64,000 nt of DNA from JACVRU01 sp040902725 (GCA_040902725.1 JBBDWU010000009.1:132176-196175); one strand, 5' to 3'. Shown: positions 8,287 through 17,450, counted from the first letter of the stretch. Program-made: numbers and translations. Notes: generated from the letters alone by a model not told the origin.

Positions 8287-9005
8287 GCGAACACCTGAAA
8301 GAGCGCCAGCGTCGTCAGCGCCCCGAGGGCCCCCCCGTACACCACCTCGAGGCCGGAGTGGATGCCCGACTCCACGCGCGTCTGGGCGACGAGCAGGGCG
8401 AGCACGAACCCGATCGACGAGACGAGGAACCGCTGCTGCTCGACGAAGAGGGTCAGCGCCATCCAGCCGGCGAAGCCAAGCGCGGCGTGGCCCGAGGGGA
8501 CGCCGCCGCGCAACGGCGTGCCGCGGTGCGTGAGCGCCTTCGTGAAGACGACCAGCAGCACGGTCAGCACGAGCGCGATCAGCGTCAGCTTGGCCGGCGC
8601 GTCCGCGAGCTGCTCGAGCAGCCGCGAGCTGCGGTCCTGGACGGCCTCGGAGAAGACGAGGTAGCCGATCACGACCGCGTTGGTCGTGGCGATCAGGACC
8701 GCGCCGGCGGCGATGTCCTTGGCCAGCTTCGCGTTCGGGTCGAACGAGGTCGTGGAGACGTCGACCGCGCCCTCGATCGCCGTGTTGATCATCTCCGCGA
8801 GCAGCACGAAGGTGATCGAGATCATCAGCGCGATCAGCTCGAGCCGCGAGACGCCGATCGCGATCGCCGCGATCAGCACCGAGCCGGCCACGAGGAAGTG
8901 GATCCGCATGTTCCGCTGCGTGCGGAGCACGTGGATGATCCCTTCGAAGGCGAAGTTGAAGCTGTCGAGGACGCCCGGCGCGCGACCGGGGCGGGACGCA
9001 GCCAT
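8283..9005 (-). CDS. dgkA: diacylglycerol/undecaprenol kinase fused to a PAP2 phosphatase domain
   Basis: 240 residues in two membrane domains. Residues 1-~120 are DgkA-like, with three helices and the signatures EMINTAIEG and AKDIAAGAVL. Residues ~135-240 are PAP2-like, with PSGHAALGFA and a third motif TRVESGIHSG; the usual first-motif RP and last Asp are altered (GTPL; E in place of D). The kinase half would phosphorylate undecaprenol or diacylglycerol, and the phosphatase half would act on lipid (pyro)phosphate. Start ATG 9005 overlaps the ybeY stop (TGATG). The fusion joins opposite reactions of lipid-carrier recycling. Confidence 0.85.
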   Translation of the reverse strand: MAASRPGRAPGVLDSFNFAFEGIIHVLRTQRNMRIHFLVAGSVLIAAIAIGVSRLELIALMISITFVLLAEMINTAIEGAVDVSTTSFDPNAKLAKDIAAGAVLIATTNAVVIGYLVFSEAVQDRSSRLLEQLADAPAKLTLIALVLTVLLVVFTKALTHRGTPLRGGVPSGHAALGFAGWMALTLFVEQQRFLVSSIGFVLALLVAQTRVESGIHSGLEVVYGGALGALTTLALFQVFA

Positions 9006-9379
9006 CAAGCGTAGTTCTCCTCGCGCGCGGCCATCTCCTCGCCGTGGTCGTACCCGAGCAGGTGCAGCAGCCCGTGCACGAGCGGCTCCTGCCAGGCGGC
9101 GCCGGTCACTTGCGGGCAGAGCACGACGTCGCCGAGCTGCCGGGGCAGCCCTTGCGGCAACGGCTCACGGCCGTCGACCGGGAAGGACAGGACGTCCGCC
9201 TCCTCGTCGACTCCCAGGTGCTCCCGCTTGAGCGCGCGACTCTCCTCGGGCGGCACGAACGCGATCCCGAGCTCGCCGGCGTCCACGCCCTCGGCCGTCA
9301 GCACGCGCCGCGCGACCGCCACCGCAACCGCACCGTCGACCTCGATGCCGCTGCGGTTGTCGACGTCGACGTGGATCAC
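9005..9379 (-). CDS. ybeY: endoribonuclease YbeY
   Basis: Zinc-dependent rRNA-maturation and quality-control RNase. The hallmark metal motif HGLLHLLGYDH is near the C terminus, preceded by ADVLSFP and GDVVLCP. At 124 residues it is near the short end of the family. Start GTG 9379 overlaps the phoH stop (GTGA). The phoH-ybeY-dgkA-cdd-era order is a classic conserved cluster. Confidence 0.95.
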   Translation of the reverse strand: MIHVDVDNRSGIEVDGAVAVAVARRVLTAEGVDAGELGIAFVPPEESRALKREHLGVDEEADVLSFPVDGREPLPQGLPRQLGDVVLCPQVTGAAWQEPLVHGLLHLLGYDHGEEMAAREENYA

Positions 9380-11415
9380 CGCCGGCGCTGCGACCCGGTC
9401 TCGTCGGCGTGCCGCTTGTAGGCCTCGACGATCCGCTGGACGAGCTTGTGCCGGACGACGTCCTTGTGCGAGAACTGGACGAACGCGATCCCGTCGATGG
9501 CGCCGAGGATGTCCTGCACCGTGATCAGGCCGGAGGCCTGCTCGCGCGGCAGGTCGATCTGGGTCACGTCGCCCGTGACGACGACCTTCGAGCCGAAGCC
9601 GAGCCTCGTCAGGAACATCTGCATCTGCTCGGGGCTCGTGTTCTGCGCCTCGTCGAGGATCACGAAGGAGTCGTTGAGCGTGTTGTGCGTGAGGAGGAAG
9701 TCGTCGGTGACGTAGAGCGAATCGGCAGCCGCGACCTGGATGCAGATGGCTTCGGCCTGACCTGCCGGCTCGATCGAGTCAATGAATCGCATCGGCCGCC
9801 CGCCGCCGTGGCGACGGTAGGTGTCGAGCTTGCGCTCGAGGCGGAAGGGCTCGATGCCCGGAGGTAGACGGAGATCCATCGCGAAGGTGTCGTGCCGGTG
9901 CTCGACCGGCCGGCCGTTGGCCCGGCCCGGCGCGCGCCCGCGCGCCTCGCGCCGCCGCCAGTACGCGACGCCGCCGAGCGAGCGCACGAGGTGTGCAACG
10001 TCGTCGCGCAGCCGTTCCGAACAGGTCGTGTACTGGATGCGGCACGTCCTGCCGCGTTGCGCGACGGGCCCTCCGTCGCTATCGAGTAGCCCCTGAAGAA
10101 GCGCGATGCGGACGTCGGCCGCGTTGTGCAGATACTGCTCCGGAACGAACTTCGTGTGCGAGCGCGTCCCGGCAAGTCCCAGCTCCCGAAGCGCGGCGGT
10201 CACGGGGTTCGCCACGATCACACCGCCGCGCTGACCGTGCACGTTTCGGAGCACGTAGTCGTAGGTGCCTCTCGGGTGCAGCGTGATTCCTTCGAGTGAC
10301 GCCTCAAGCGCGGCCGCCAACGCGGGATCCGAGGTGGTGAAGGTCGGGGTGGTCCTGGTCGTGAGGCAGCCATCACCGAGCAGAAGCCCTAGGGCGTACG
10401 CGTCGACCGGGATGTCGCGCTGTTCGAACTCAGCGGGCGCCGAGAGCAGCGGCAGCTCGAAGCGATGCTGGTGCGCTCTTCGTAGGCGACCGCGCATTTC
10501 CCGCGTCTCGAGTACGCGGCCGGGCTTGCCCCGCCTTCGGTCTTCGGGCGTACGCAGGAGCCACAGGTGGTCGCCGCAGCACAGCGTCGAGGCGCCGTCC
10601 TGGGTGCGCACACGGAAGACATCCTTGCGGCCCTGCGGGTAAGTCCCGATAACGGGAGTCGGACGCCCGTCGGACCCGGTCACGAGGTCGCCCACCCGCA
10701 GGCTCCCGATCGGCCGGAAGCCGTCCGGTGTCAAGACGCAGCTCGACAGCGGCTGCGCACGCCCGCGCATGAACGCGAGCGGCGCGACCTCGATCGTGCC
10801 GCGCTCCATGTACGCGCTCAGCTTGTCCGGATCCATGGTGTCGTAGAGCGCGTCGAAGAGCGGCCGCATGTACGGGTCGACCTTGGCGAGCACGTCGCCG
10901 GGGAGGTAGCCGAGCCGCTCGCCCGCCTCGACCGCGGGCCGCGTCAGGATGATGCGGCCCACCTCCCGGTCCGCGAGCGCCTTCACGGCGAGCGCGATCG
11001 CGAGGTACGTCTTGCCCGTGCCGGCGGGGCCGATCGAGAACGTGACGGTGTGGGCACGGATCGCGTCCACGTACTGCTTCTGCATCACCGTCTTGGGGGC
11101 GATCTTCTTGCCGCGGTGCCGCCAGACGACGTCCTCGAAGATCTCGCGGATGTCCTCGGCCTCGTCGAGCGCGCCGAGCACGGCCTGGACCGTGGAGGGC
11201 CCGATCTCGTGGCCGCCTTCGACCAGCTCGACCAGCTCGTCCACGACCGCGCGGGCCTGCTCGACCTCGGGGTCCTCGCCCTCCAGCGTGAGGCGATTGC
11301 CGCGCAGCCGGATCGTGCAGTGCAGGCGCGAGCGCAGCTCGTCGAGCACGCCGTCGGAGATCCCCGCCAGCTCGGCGGCGACCTCGTTCGAGATGTCCAG
11401 GACCTGCTGCGTCAC
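9376..11415 (-). CDS. phoH: PhoH-family ATPase interrupted by an in-frame intein
   Basis: 679 residues: extein 1-219, intein 220-578, extein 579-679. Spliced length is 320 residues, normal for PhoH. The extein has Walker A GPAGTGKT (residues 129-136), TRPAVEAGERLGYLPGD and Walker B FVILDEAQN (584-592), with VVVTGDVTQIDLP downstream. PhoH is an RNA-associated ATPase, often linked to YbeY in rRNA processing. The junction is MRGR/TLND, beside the nucleotide-binding core. Start GTG 11415. It lies between yqeY and ybeY; its stop overlaps ybeY. Confidence 0.95.
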   Translation of the reverse strand: MTQQVLDISNEVAAELAGISDGVLDELRSRLHCTIRLRGNRLTLEGEDPEVEQARAVVDELVELVEGGHEIGPSTVQAVLGALDEAEDIREIFEDVVWRHRGKKIAPKTVMQKQYVDAIRAHTVTFSIGPAGTGKTYLAIALAVKALADREVGRIILTRPAVEAGERLGYLPGDVLAKVDPYMRPLFDALYDTMDPDKLSAYMERGTIEVAPLAFMRGRAQPLSSCVLTPDGFRPIGSLRVGDLVTGSDGRPTPVIGTYPQGRKDVFRVRTQDGASTLCCGDHLWLLRTPEDRRRGKPGRVLETREMRGRLRRAHQHRFELPLLSAPAEFEQRDIPVDAYALGLLLGDGCLTTRTTPTFTTSDPALAAALEASLEGITLHPRGTYDYVLRNVHGQRGGVIVANPVTAALRELGLAGTRSHTKFVPEQYLHNAADVRIALLQGLLDSDGGPVAQRGRTCRIQYTTCSERLRDDVAHLVRSLGGVAYWRRREARGRAPGRANGRPVEHRHDTFAMDLRLPPGIEPFRLERKLDTYRRHGGGRPMRFIDSIEPAGQAEAICIQVAAADSLYVTDDFLLTHNTLNDSFVILDEAQNTSPEQMQMFLTRLGFGSKVVVTGDVTQIDLPREQASGLITVQDILGAIDGIAFVQFSHKDVVRHKLVQRIVEAYKRHADETGSQRRR
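9682..10758 (-). mobile_element. intein with LAGLIDADG endonuclease in PhoH, class 3 features
   Basis: 359 residues (PhoH 220-578). The first residue is Ala, not Cys/Ser (AQPLSSCVLTPDGF). The C terminus is LLTHN followed by extein Thr. The class 3 triad is visible: Trp285 in GDHLW (block B, two after the His), Cys558 in ICIQV (block F) and Thr576 next to the penultimate His (LTHN). A homing endonuclease sits inside, with LGLLLGDG (343-349) and LLQGLLDSDGG (439-449), the two DOD helices with both acidic residues kept. It inserts after MRGR in the PhoH core. Splicing would use the internal Cys as first nucleophile. All motifs are read directly; class assignment rests on the WCT pattern. Confidence 0.9.
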
Positions 11416-11434
11416 GCGCTCAGTGTAGGCGCGC

Positions 11435-11878
11435 TCAGGCGAGCTTCTCGCGGACGAGCTGGCTGACGGCGGCGCCGTCGGCGCGCCCGGCCACCTGCGG
11501 CATCACGTCGGCCATCACGCGGCCGAAGTCGCCCATGCTGGTCGCCCCGACCTCGGCGATCACGTCGTCTACGATCTCCTCGAGCTGGTCCTCGGAGAGC
11601 GGCTCGGGCATGAACTCCTCGAGAATCTCGAGCTCGCGCTCCTCCTTCGCCGCCTGCTCGTCGCGGCCACCGGCCTCGAACGCCTCGGCCGCCTCGATCC
11701 GGCGCTTGCGCTCCCGCTGGAGCACCTGGAGTTCCTCGTCGTCCTTCAGCGGGCGCTGCAGCTCCTTCTCGGCCGCCCGCAGCGAGGACAGGATCAGCCG
11801 CAGCGTGTCGCGGCGCTCCGCCTCGCCGGCGCGCATCGCCTCGGTCAGCTCGCCCTCGAGCTCGGCGATCAGGCTCAT
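11435..11878 (-). CDS. yqeY: GatB/YqeY domain protein
   Basis: 147 residues matching YqeY: an N-terminal segment with LRLILSSLRAAEKEL, then LQRERKRRIEAAEAFEAGGR and ELEILEEFMPEPLSEDQLEEIV, ending with the tRNA-binding-like GDFGRVMADVMPQVAGRADG. The fold is shared with the tail of amidotransferase subunit GatB; the free-standing role is uncertain. Start ATG 11878 overlaps the stop of the HIT gene (ATGA). Followed by phoH after about 20 bp. Confidence 0.93.
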   Translation of the reverse strand: MSLIAELEGELTEAMRAGEAERRDTLRLILSSLRAAEKELQRPLKDDEELQVLQRERKRRIEAAEAFEAGGRDEQAAKEERELEILEEFMPEPLSEDQLEEIVDDVIAEVGATSMGDFGRVMADVMPQVAGRADGAAVSQLVREKLA

Positions 11879-12204
11879 GCCTCGGCCCCCAGGCGGCCCC
11901 CGCCGAGGACGTGCCAGTGCAGGTGGTAGACGGTCTGCCCGGCGTCGGGGCCGCAGTTGACGGCCACGCGGTAGCTGTCGAGTCCCTCCTGGGCAGCGGT
12001 CGCGGCGATGAAGTCGAGCATCGCCTTCGACTCGGGGTCCTCGAAGGCCGAGATGTCCTTGAAGCTCTCGACGTGGCGCTCGGGGAGCACGAGCAGGTGC
12101 ACGGGGGCGCGCGGATTGACGTCGCGGATCGCCACGAACCCCTCGGTCGCGTTCACGTGGTCGCCCTCGCGGTAGAGCCGGCAGAAGAGGCAGTCGTCAG
12201 GCAG
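11875..12204 (-). CDS. HIT-family hydrolase with a probable CTG start
   Basis: A 109-residue histidine-triad protein, a nucleoside phosphoramidate or dinucleotide hydrolase. The N-terminal zinc pair is in CLFCRL, followed by VHLLVLPERHVES and the triad HLHWHVLGG. Any ATG, GTG or TTG downstream would remove the CxxC, and none lies just upstream. CTG 12204 is preceded at about 7 bases by a strong GGAGGAGGGG and gives the expected N terminus (xPDDCLFC). The gene therefore seems to start at CTG inside the end of mtaB, which it overlaps by 8 bases. The frame is open further upstream, but that sequence is mtaB. Confidence 0.88.
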   Translation of the reverse strand: MPDDCLFCRLYREGDHVNATEGFVAIRDVNPRAPVHLLVLPERHVESFKDISAFEDPESKAMLDFIAATAAQEGLDSYRVAVNCGPDAGQTVYHLHWHVLGGGRLGAEA

Positions 12205-13381
12205 CCAGGATCCCCTCCTCCACGACCGCGCGCGCGCGGACCCGGACGAGCTCGCCCACCGGCGCCTCGACGAGCCACGGGGAGTAGTCGCTGCCGTAGC
12301 CGCGGCCGGGGCGGTCGACGAGCACGACGTCCTCGCGGCCAAGCTTCCCGCGCCAGCGTTCGCGGCACGCGTCGTCCGACCACGCGCGCAGGCGCGCGCT
12401 GCGCTGCCGCTTGACCGCGGCCGGGACCGTGTCTGCCGCCGCCGTGGCCGTCCCCGGGCGCGGCGAGTAGGGGAAGACGTGCACCTTCGTGACCCGCGCC
12501 CGCTCGACCAGTTCGAGGGTGCGCCCGAACGCCGCCTCGTCCTCGCCGGGGAAGCCGACGATCGCGTCGGTCGTGAGCTGGAAGTCCGACAGCGGCTCGA
12601 CCTTGCGGAGAAAGGTGTCGGCCGTGTAGCGGCGGCCCATGGCGCGCAGCACGGCGTCGTCGCCGGACTGGAGCGGCACGTGCAGGTGCCGGCCGGCCGC
12701 GGGCGTCTCGCGCAGCGCCGCGATTAGGTCTTCGGTCAGGTGGTTGACCTCGATCGAGGAGAGGCGGAGCCGGGCGAGGCCCGGGACGCGCCCGGCGGCG
12801 CGGACGAGGTCGGGCAGGCGCACGGCCGCCTCGCGGTCGCGGAAGAGACCGAGGTTGATGCCGGTGAGCACCACCTCCTTGTGGCCCTGCGCCACACGCC
12901 GCTCGATCTCGCCGAGCACGGCACCCGCGCGGCGACTGCGCGAGCCGCCGCGCACGAGCGGGACGACGCAGAACGCGCAGGAGAACGAGCAGCCGTCCTG
13001 GATCTTCACGAAGGCGCGCGTGCGCTCGAGCCGGACGTCGGCCTGGACGCAGCCGATCGCGCCGACGTCCCCGGCGACGAAGGCGGCCGTCTCCTCGCTG
13101 CGGCGCGCCACCACGACCACGTTGCCGGCCAGCCCGGCGAAGGCGCCGTCGAGACTGGCCCCGCAGCCGGTGACGTACACACGCGCATGGGTCCGGGCCG
13201 CGCGCGCGGCCGCCTGCCTGGACTTGCGCACCGCCTCGTGGGTGACGCAACAGGTGTTGACCACCGCGACGGTGGCCTGATCCCCCTCCGTATGGCCATC
13301 CCGGAGCAGCGCCTCGCGGACGGCCTGCGCGTCCGTGTGGGAGACCTTGCAGCCGAGGAAGCGAACCGAAAAGGTCGCCAT
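12197..13381 (-). CDS. mtaB: MiaB/MtaB-type tRNA methylthiotransferase
   Basis: A 394-residue radical-SAM enzyme that adds a methylthio group to t6A37 (MtaB type) or a related tRNA adenosine. The N-terminal UPF0004 domain has FLGCKVSHTDA, VVNTCCVTHEAV and VYVTGCGA, giving the three Cys of the auxiliary cluster. The radical-SAM motif is CSFSCAFCVVP, followed by GKEVVLTGINLG-like sequence, with a TRAM-like end. The CKxSxxDA N terminus favours MtaB over MiaB or RimO. Start ATG 13381. It lies between prmA and the HIT gene in the operon. Confidence 0.9.
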   Translation of the reverse strand: MATFSVRFLGCKVSHTDAQAVREALLRDGHTEGDQATVAVVNTCCVTHEAVRKSRQAAARAARTHARVYVTGCGASLDGAFAGLAGNVVVVARRSEETAAFVAGDVGAIGCVQADVRLERTRAFVKIQDGCSFSCAFCVVPLVRGGSRSRRAGAVLGEIERRVAQGHKEVVLTGINLGLFRDREAAVRLPDLVRAAGRVPGLARLRLSSIEVNHLTEDLIAALRETPAAGRHLHVPLQSGDDAVLRAMGRRYTADTFLRKVEPLSDFQLTTDAIVGFPGEDEAAFGRTLELVERARVTKVHVFPYSPRPGTATAAADTVPAAVKRQRSARLRAWSDDACRERWRGKLGREDVVLVDRPGRGYGSDYSPWLVEAPVGELVRVRARAVVEEGILAA

Positions 13382-13394
13382 GCCGCGTTGGATG

Positions 13395-14154
13395 CTAGTG
13401 CCTGCGGAAAAGATCGGCCGCCCAGCCCTCCAGCAGCCTCCGCTCGAGGCGCTCGTAGGCGGGCATGGCGATCTCGTCGCGCTCCAGGTAGCCGGAGGTG
13501 ACGGCGAGGGTGGAACGGAGGGGAAGCCAGGCGAAGGCCTCGGCGGCGATGTTCGCCACCGCGACGTCGGTCTCCGGCAGCGGATCGGTGAGCGCGTCGG
13601 CGAGCCGCACCTCGATTGCGACTCCGTTGAGGCGTGCGTTCGCCGCAGTCGACTCGACGGCGGCCGGGTCGTTGTCCAGCGCGACCACGGGGGCGAAGCC
13701 GAGCTTGGCGGCCGCGATCGCGAGCACCCCGGAGCCGCAGCCGGCGTCGAGCGCGCTGCCCGGCGGGAGGACCTGGAGGAACTCGAGGCAAAGGCGGGTG
13801 CTGGCGTGGGCGCCCGTGCCGAAGGCGCGTCCCGGGTCGATGACCACGGCGAGCGCATCCTCGGGCGGCGCCTCCCAGGGCGGACCGACCCAGAGCCGGC
13901 CGACGTGGACGCCGCGGTGGAACGACCGCCAGGCGTCCTCCCAGCCCGCAGGTAGTGTCCGACACCCGAACGTGGCCGAAGTGGGCCTGGAGCCGCTGCT
14001 CGCCCGCCTCATCGGTGTAGGCGGCGAGCTGCAGCTCGTCGCCCGCCTCGACCTCCTCGAACCCCTCCGGGAAGAGCTCGAGCATCATCGCCCGCGCCTC
14101 CTCGGCCTGCGCGGCCGGGACGCTGACGGCGACGCGCCTGACCGGGGTGGTCAG
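13395..14154 (-). pseudogene. prmA: ribosomal protein L11 methyltransferase PrmA, frameshifted
   Basis: Two overlapping frames make one PrmA. The N-terminal part (VPAAQAEEARAMMLELFPEG ... QAHFGHVRVSD) is in one frame. The rest (LPAGWEDAW, VGPPWE, the SAM motif LDAGCGSGVLAIAA and AVANIAAE) is in another. The break lies at about 13951-13960, where removing one base would join VRVSD to LPAGWED. There is no homopolymer there, so either a true mutation or an assembly error is possible. The first in-frame start is CTG 14154 (CTGA overlap with the dnaJ stop); ATG 14088 would cut the N terminus. PrmA trimethylates L11. Confidence 0.8.
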
Positions 14155-15269
14155 CGGAAGGCGCTCTTGAGCTTCGCGAACAGCCCCTCGTCCGTGCGAT
14201 ACGTGCCGTCGTCCTCGAGCCCGGCGAACTCCTCCAGGAGCCGGCGCTGCTCGTCGCTCAGGGCGGCCGGGACGAGGACGTTGACCAGCAGCCGGTGGTC
14301 GCCGCGCCCGCGGCCCTGCAGGACGGGCATGCCCTTTCCCCGGAGGACGACGATCGCGCCCGGCTGGACGCCCGGGGCGAAGTCGACCTCCTCGTCGCCG
14401 TCGATCGTCGGGACGGACAGCGTCGTCCCGAGCGCCGCCTGGGTCATCGTCAGGTCCACGGACGCGAGCAGGTCGTTCCCGTCGCGCACGAAACGGGGAT
14501 CGGGGCGGACGCGAGCACGGACGTAGACGTCGCCCGCGCGGCCGCCGAGTTGACCGGCGTGCCCTTCGCCCGAGAGGCGGATGCGCTGGCCGTCGTGGAT
14601 GCCGGGCGGGATCTCGACGTCACGCGCCCGCTCCTCCACGACGCGGCCCGCCCCGCGGCACTTGGTGCAGTGCTCGCTCACGAGGCGTCCGGTGCCGTCG
14701 CAGCTCGGACAGACCCGCGTGCGGACGAACTCGCCGAAAACGCTGCGCGAGACCTGCTGGACGTGGCCGATCCCGCCGCAGACCCCACACGTGCTCACGT
14801 CCGCCCCCGGCTCGGCGCCGTCGCCCTGGCAGCGGTCGCACGTGACGGCGACCTCGAACGGCACGCGGACCGACGTGCCGCGGGCAGCGTCCACGAGGTC
14901 GATCTCGACCTCCGCCGCAAGGTCGGCGCCGCGCCCGCGCCGTGCGCCGGCGGTGCCGGCGAAGAGGTCGTCGCCGAAGAAGGCGGCGAAGATGTCCGAG
15001 AGGCTGCCGAAGTCGAAGTGGCCTGGCGTGTAGCCGCCGCTTCTCAGGCCCGCGTGGCCGAGGCGGTCGTAGAGGTCGCGGCGCTCCGGGTTCGAGAGCA
15101 CCTCGTACGCCTCCGCCACCTGCCTGAAGCGCGCGTCCGCGTCCGGGAGCTCGCTCACGTCGGGGTGCAGGTCGCGGGCGAGCCGCCGGAAAGCCTTCTT
15201 GATCTCCGACTCCGAGGCGCTCCGCTGGAGCTCGAGGATCTCGTAGTAGTCGCGTTCCGTCGTCGCCAT
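14151..15269 (-). CDS. dnaJ: chaperone DnaJ
   Basis: A 372-residue type I DnaJ. The J domain (1-70) has the HPD motif (DLHPDV) that stimulates DnaK ATPase. A short Gly-rich stretch follows, then four zinc-finger repeats CDRCQGDG, CGVCGGIG, CPSCDGTG and CTKCRGAG, and the two C-terminal substrate-binding domains. Start ATG 15269 is 4 bp after the hrcA stop. dnaK and grpE are not here; this hrcA-dnaJ unit is the second DnaJ locus typical of actinobacteria and probably belongs to the HrcA regulon. Confidence 0.96.
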   Translation of the reverse strand: MATTERDYYEILELQRSASESEIKKAFRRLARDLHPDVSELPDADARFRQVAEAYEVLSNPERRDLYDRLGHAGLRSGGYTPGHFDFGSLSDIFAAFFGDDLFAGTAGARRGRGADLAAEVEIDLVDAARGTSVRVPFEVAVTCDRCQGDGAEPGADVSTCGVCGGIGHVQQVSRSVFGEFVRTRVCPSCDGTGRLVSEHCTKCRGAGRVVEERARDVEIPPGIHDGQRIRLSGEGHAGQLGGRAGDVYVRARVRPDPRFVRDGNDLLASVDLTMTQAALGTTLSVPTIDGDEEVDFAPGVQPGAIVVLRGKGMPVLQGRGRGDHRLLVNVLVPAALSDEQRRLLEEFAGLEDDGTYRTDEGLFAKLKSAFR

Positions 15270-15273
15270 TCGG

Positions 15274-16305
15274 CTAGTTCTCGGTGTAAACGTCTTCGAC
15301 GTAGCGCGAGAGCTCGTGTGCGGCCGCCCGCACCGAACGGATCGCCGTCGCGTAGTCCATCCGCACCGGCCCGACGAGGCTGACCGCGCCCAGCGACCGG
15401 GTGACGAGCCCGTACGTCGATCCGACGAGCGCAACGTCCCGGAGCGTCGGCTCGAGGTCGCGCCCGACCCGGACGAAGAGCCGGCGCGGCTCGAGCGGCG
15501 CGCCGAGCAGGCCGAGCATCGTCGCGCGCTCCTCGAGCGCCTCCAGCAGCCGCTGGCAGGCCTCGAGCTCGTCCTCCCGCGCCTCTCCGAGCAGGCTGGC
15601 GGCGCCGCCGACGAAGAGCCGGCGGTCGTCGCGGCGCACGAGATCGGTGAAGGCCGGCCGCAGGACCGCCAGGAACTCACGCTCGCTCGTAGCGAGCTGC
15701 GGGTCGCCCAGACGCTCGCGGAGGGCGCTCGTCCCCGGCTGGAGGCCCGCGACGCGCTCGTTCAGGTACTGGCGCGCCCAGTCGACGAGGCCCGGGTCGA
15801 CGGGCGCGTCGAACGTGAACGCCGCCTTGCTGACGGCCCCCGCGGACGTGATCACGACGACCATGACGACGCTCGGCTGGAGCAGGAGCACCTCGATGTG
15901 GCGGATGGTCGCCGTCTCGAAGGGCGGCGCCGAGACGAGCGCGAGCAGCCGGGTCACGTTCGCCAGGGCCTCGGTCGTCGCCTGGAGGGCGTCCTCCATC
16001 TCGGCGCCGCCGCCGCTGAGCTCGAGCGGGAAGGTGTGCGATCGCGGCTCGAGCCGGTCGAGCTCGCCCTCGGCGTAGACCCTGTAGCCGCGCTCCGTCG
16101 GGACCCGCCCCGCCGACGTATGCGGGTGGGTCAGGAACCCGAGCGTCTCGAGCACGGCGAGCTCGGCCCGGACCGTGGAGGGCGAAAGCGCCAGGCCGGA
16201 GCGCTCGACGAGCCGCTTCGAGCCCACGGGCTCGCCGGTCGCCACGTAGGTGGCCACCACCTCGCGCAGGAGGTCACGCTGCCGTTGGGTGAGTTCGATC
16301 TGCAT
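15274..16305 (-). CDS. hrcA: heat-inducible transcription repressor HrcA
   Basis: A 343-residue repressor. The N-terminal winged helix is read as TQRQRDLLREVVATYV, GEPVGSKRLVER, LSPSTVRAELAVLE and LGFLTHPHTSAGRVPTERGY. GAF-like and dimerisation regions follow. HrcA represses chaperone operons through the CIRCE inverted repeat. I see no CIRCE sequence directly upstream of hrcA or dnaJ, consistent with both being inside an operon. Start ATG 16305, 27 bp after hemW. Confidence 0.95.
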   Translation of the reverse strand: MQIELTQRQRDLLREVVATYVATGEPVGSKRLVERSGLALSPSTVRAELAVLETLGFLTHPHTSAGRVPTERGYRVYAEGELDRLEPRSHTFPLELSGGGAEMEDALQATTEALANVTRLLALVSAPPFETATIRHIEVLLLQPSVVMVVVITSAGAVSKAAFTFDAPVDPGLVDWARQYLNERVAGLQPGTSALRERLGDPQLATSEREFLAVLRPAFTDLVRRDDRRLFVGGAASLLGEAREDELEACQRLLEALEERATMLGLLGAPLEPRRLFVRVGRDLEPTLRDVALVGSTYGLVTRSLGAVSLVGPVRMDYATAIRSVRAAAHELSRYVEDVYTEN

Positions 16306-16332
16306 CGTTTGCAGGAGTTTTAGCGCATCCGC

Positions 16333-17450
16333 CTAGGCCATCAGCTCGGCCGTGACGGCCCCGCCGAGATGACGCCCGCGCTCGGTCAGCGTCAGCGCAG
16401 TGCCGCGCCGCTCGGCCAGGCCAAGCTGCTCCAGCCGCGCGAGCGCGACCGGATCGAGCGCGGACTCCACGCCCGCGAGCGGCAACGGCTCGTCGAGGCG
16501 GAGGCCGAGCAGCAGTCGCTCGCGCCGCTGGACGTCGCCCGAGAGCGGCTCGAGCTCCCGCGGCGGTTGCTCGTGCGCGGCGAGCGCGGCCAGATACGCC
16601 GCCAGCTTCGGGCGGTTGCGCCAGCGGAGGCCGGCCACGGTCGAGACCGCGCCGAGACCCACGCCGAGGTAGTCGTGGCCGAGCCAGTAGCCGAGGTTGT
16701 GGCGGGCCCGCAGGTCCCGCCCCCCGGCGAGCTCCGGGCGGAGGCAGAAGTTCGCCGTCTCGTACCAGCGGTAGCCGGCTCCGGTCAGCACCTCGACGAC
16801 GCGCTCGAAGTAGCCTTCCATCGCCTCGCTCTGGCGCGCGAGCTCATCCCCGTAGGTATGGGTGAAGCGCGTCCCGGGCTTGGCCTCGAGCTCGTAGCAC
16901 GACAGGTGCTCCGGGCCGAGCGCGAGCGCCTCCTCCAGGTCGCGCGCGAGGTCGGCGGGGCCCTGGCCGGGGATCCCGTAGAGGAGGTCGAGCGAGAGGT
17001 TGTCGATTCCTGCATCGCGGAGATGGTGGAAGGCCCGGCGGACGTCTTCGGGGCCCGCGCGGCGCTCCAGTACGGCCAGAAGCCCACTGTGGAAGGTCTG
17101 CGCGCCGATCGACACGCGATTGACACCGTTTCGTGACAGCAGGCGCGCCACAGCGGGCGTGACCGTCTCCGGATTCGCCTCCACCGTCACCTCCTCGGCC
17201 TCCGGCAGCGCGGCTAGCAGGCGCTCGAGCTCCGTCGGCGCCGTGAACGTCGGCGTGCCACCGCCGAGGAAGATCGTCTCCAGCTCCGGCGCCAGCAGCC
17301 CGCGCTCCAGCTCGAGCTCCGCGAGCGCCGCGTCGACGTAGCGGGCGTGCAGCTCGCGGTCGCCGCCGACGAGCGTGACGAAGTCGCAGTACCCGCACCG
17401 ATGCGCGCAGAACGGCAGGTGCAGGTAGAGGTGCCGGACGGCGCCCGCGC

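Noticed and set aside
15270..16332. CIRCE element controlling hrcA/dnaJ
   Set aside because: No TTAGCACTC-N9-GAGTGCTAA-like repeat near hrcA or dnaJ; both genes lie inside a longer operon.
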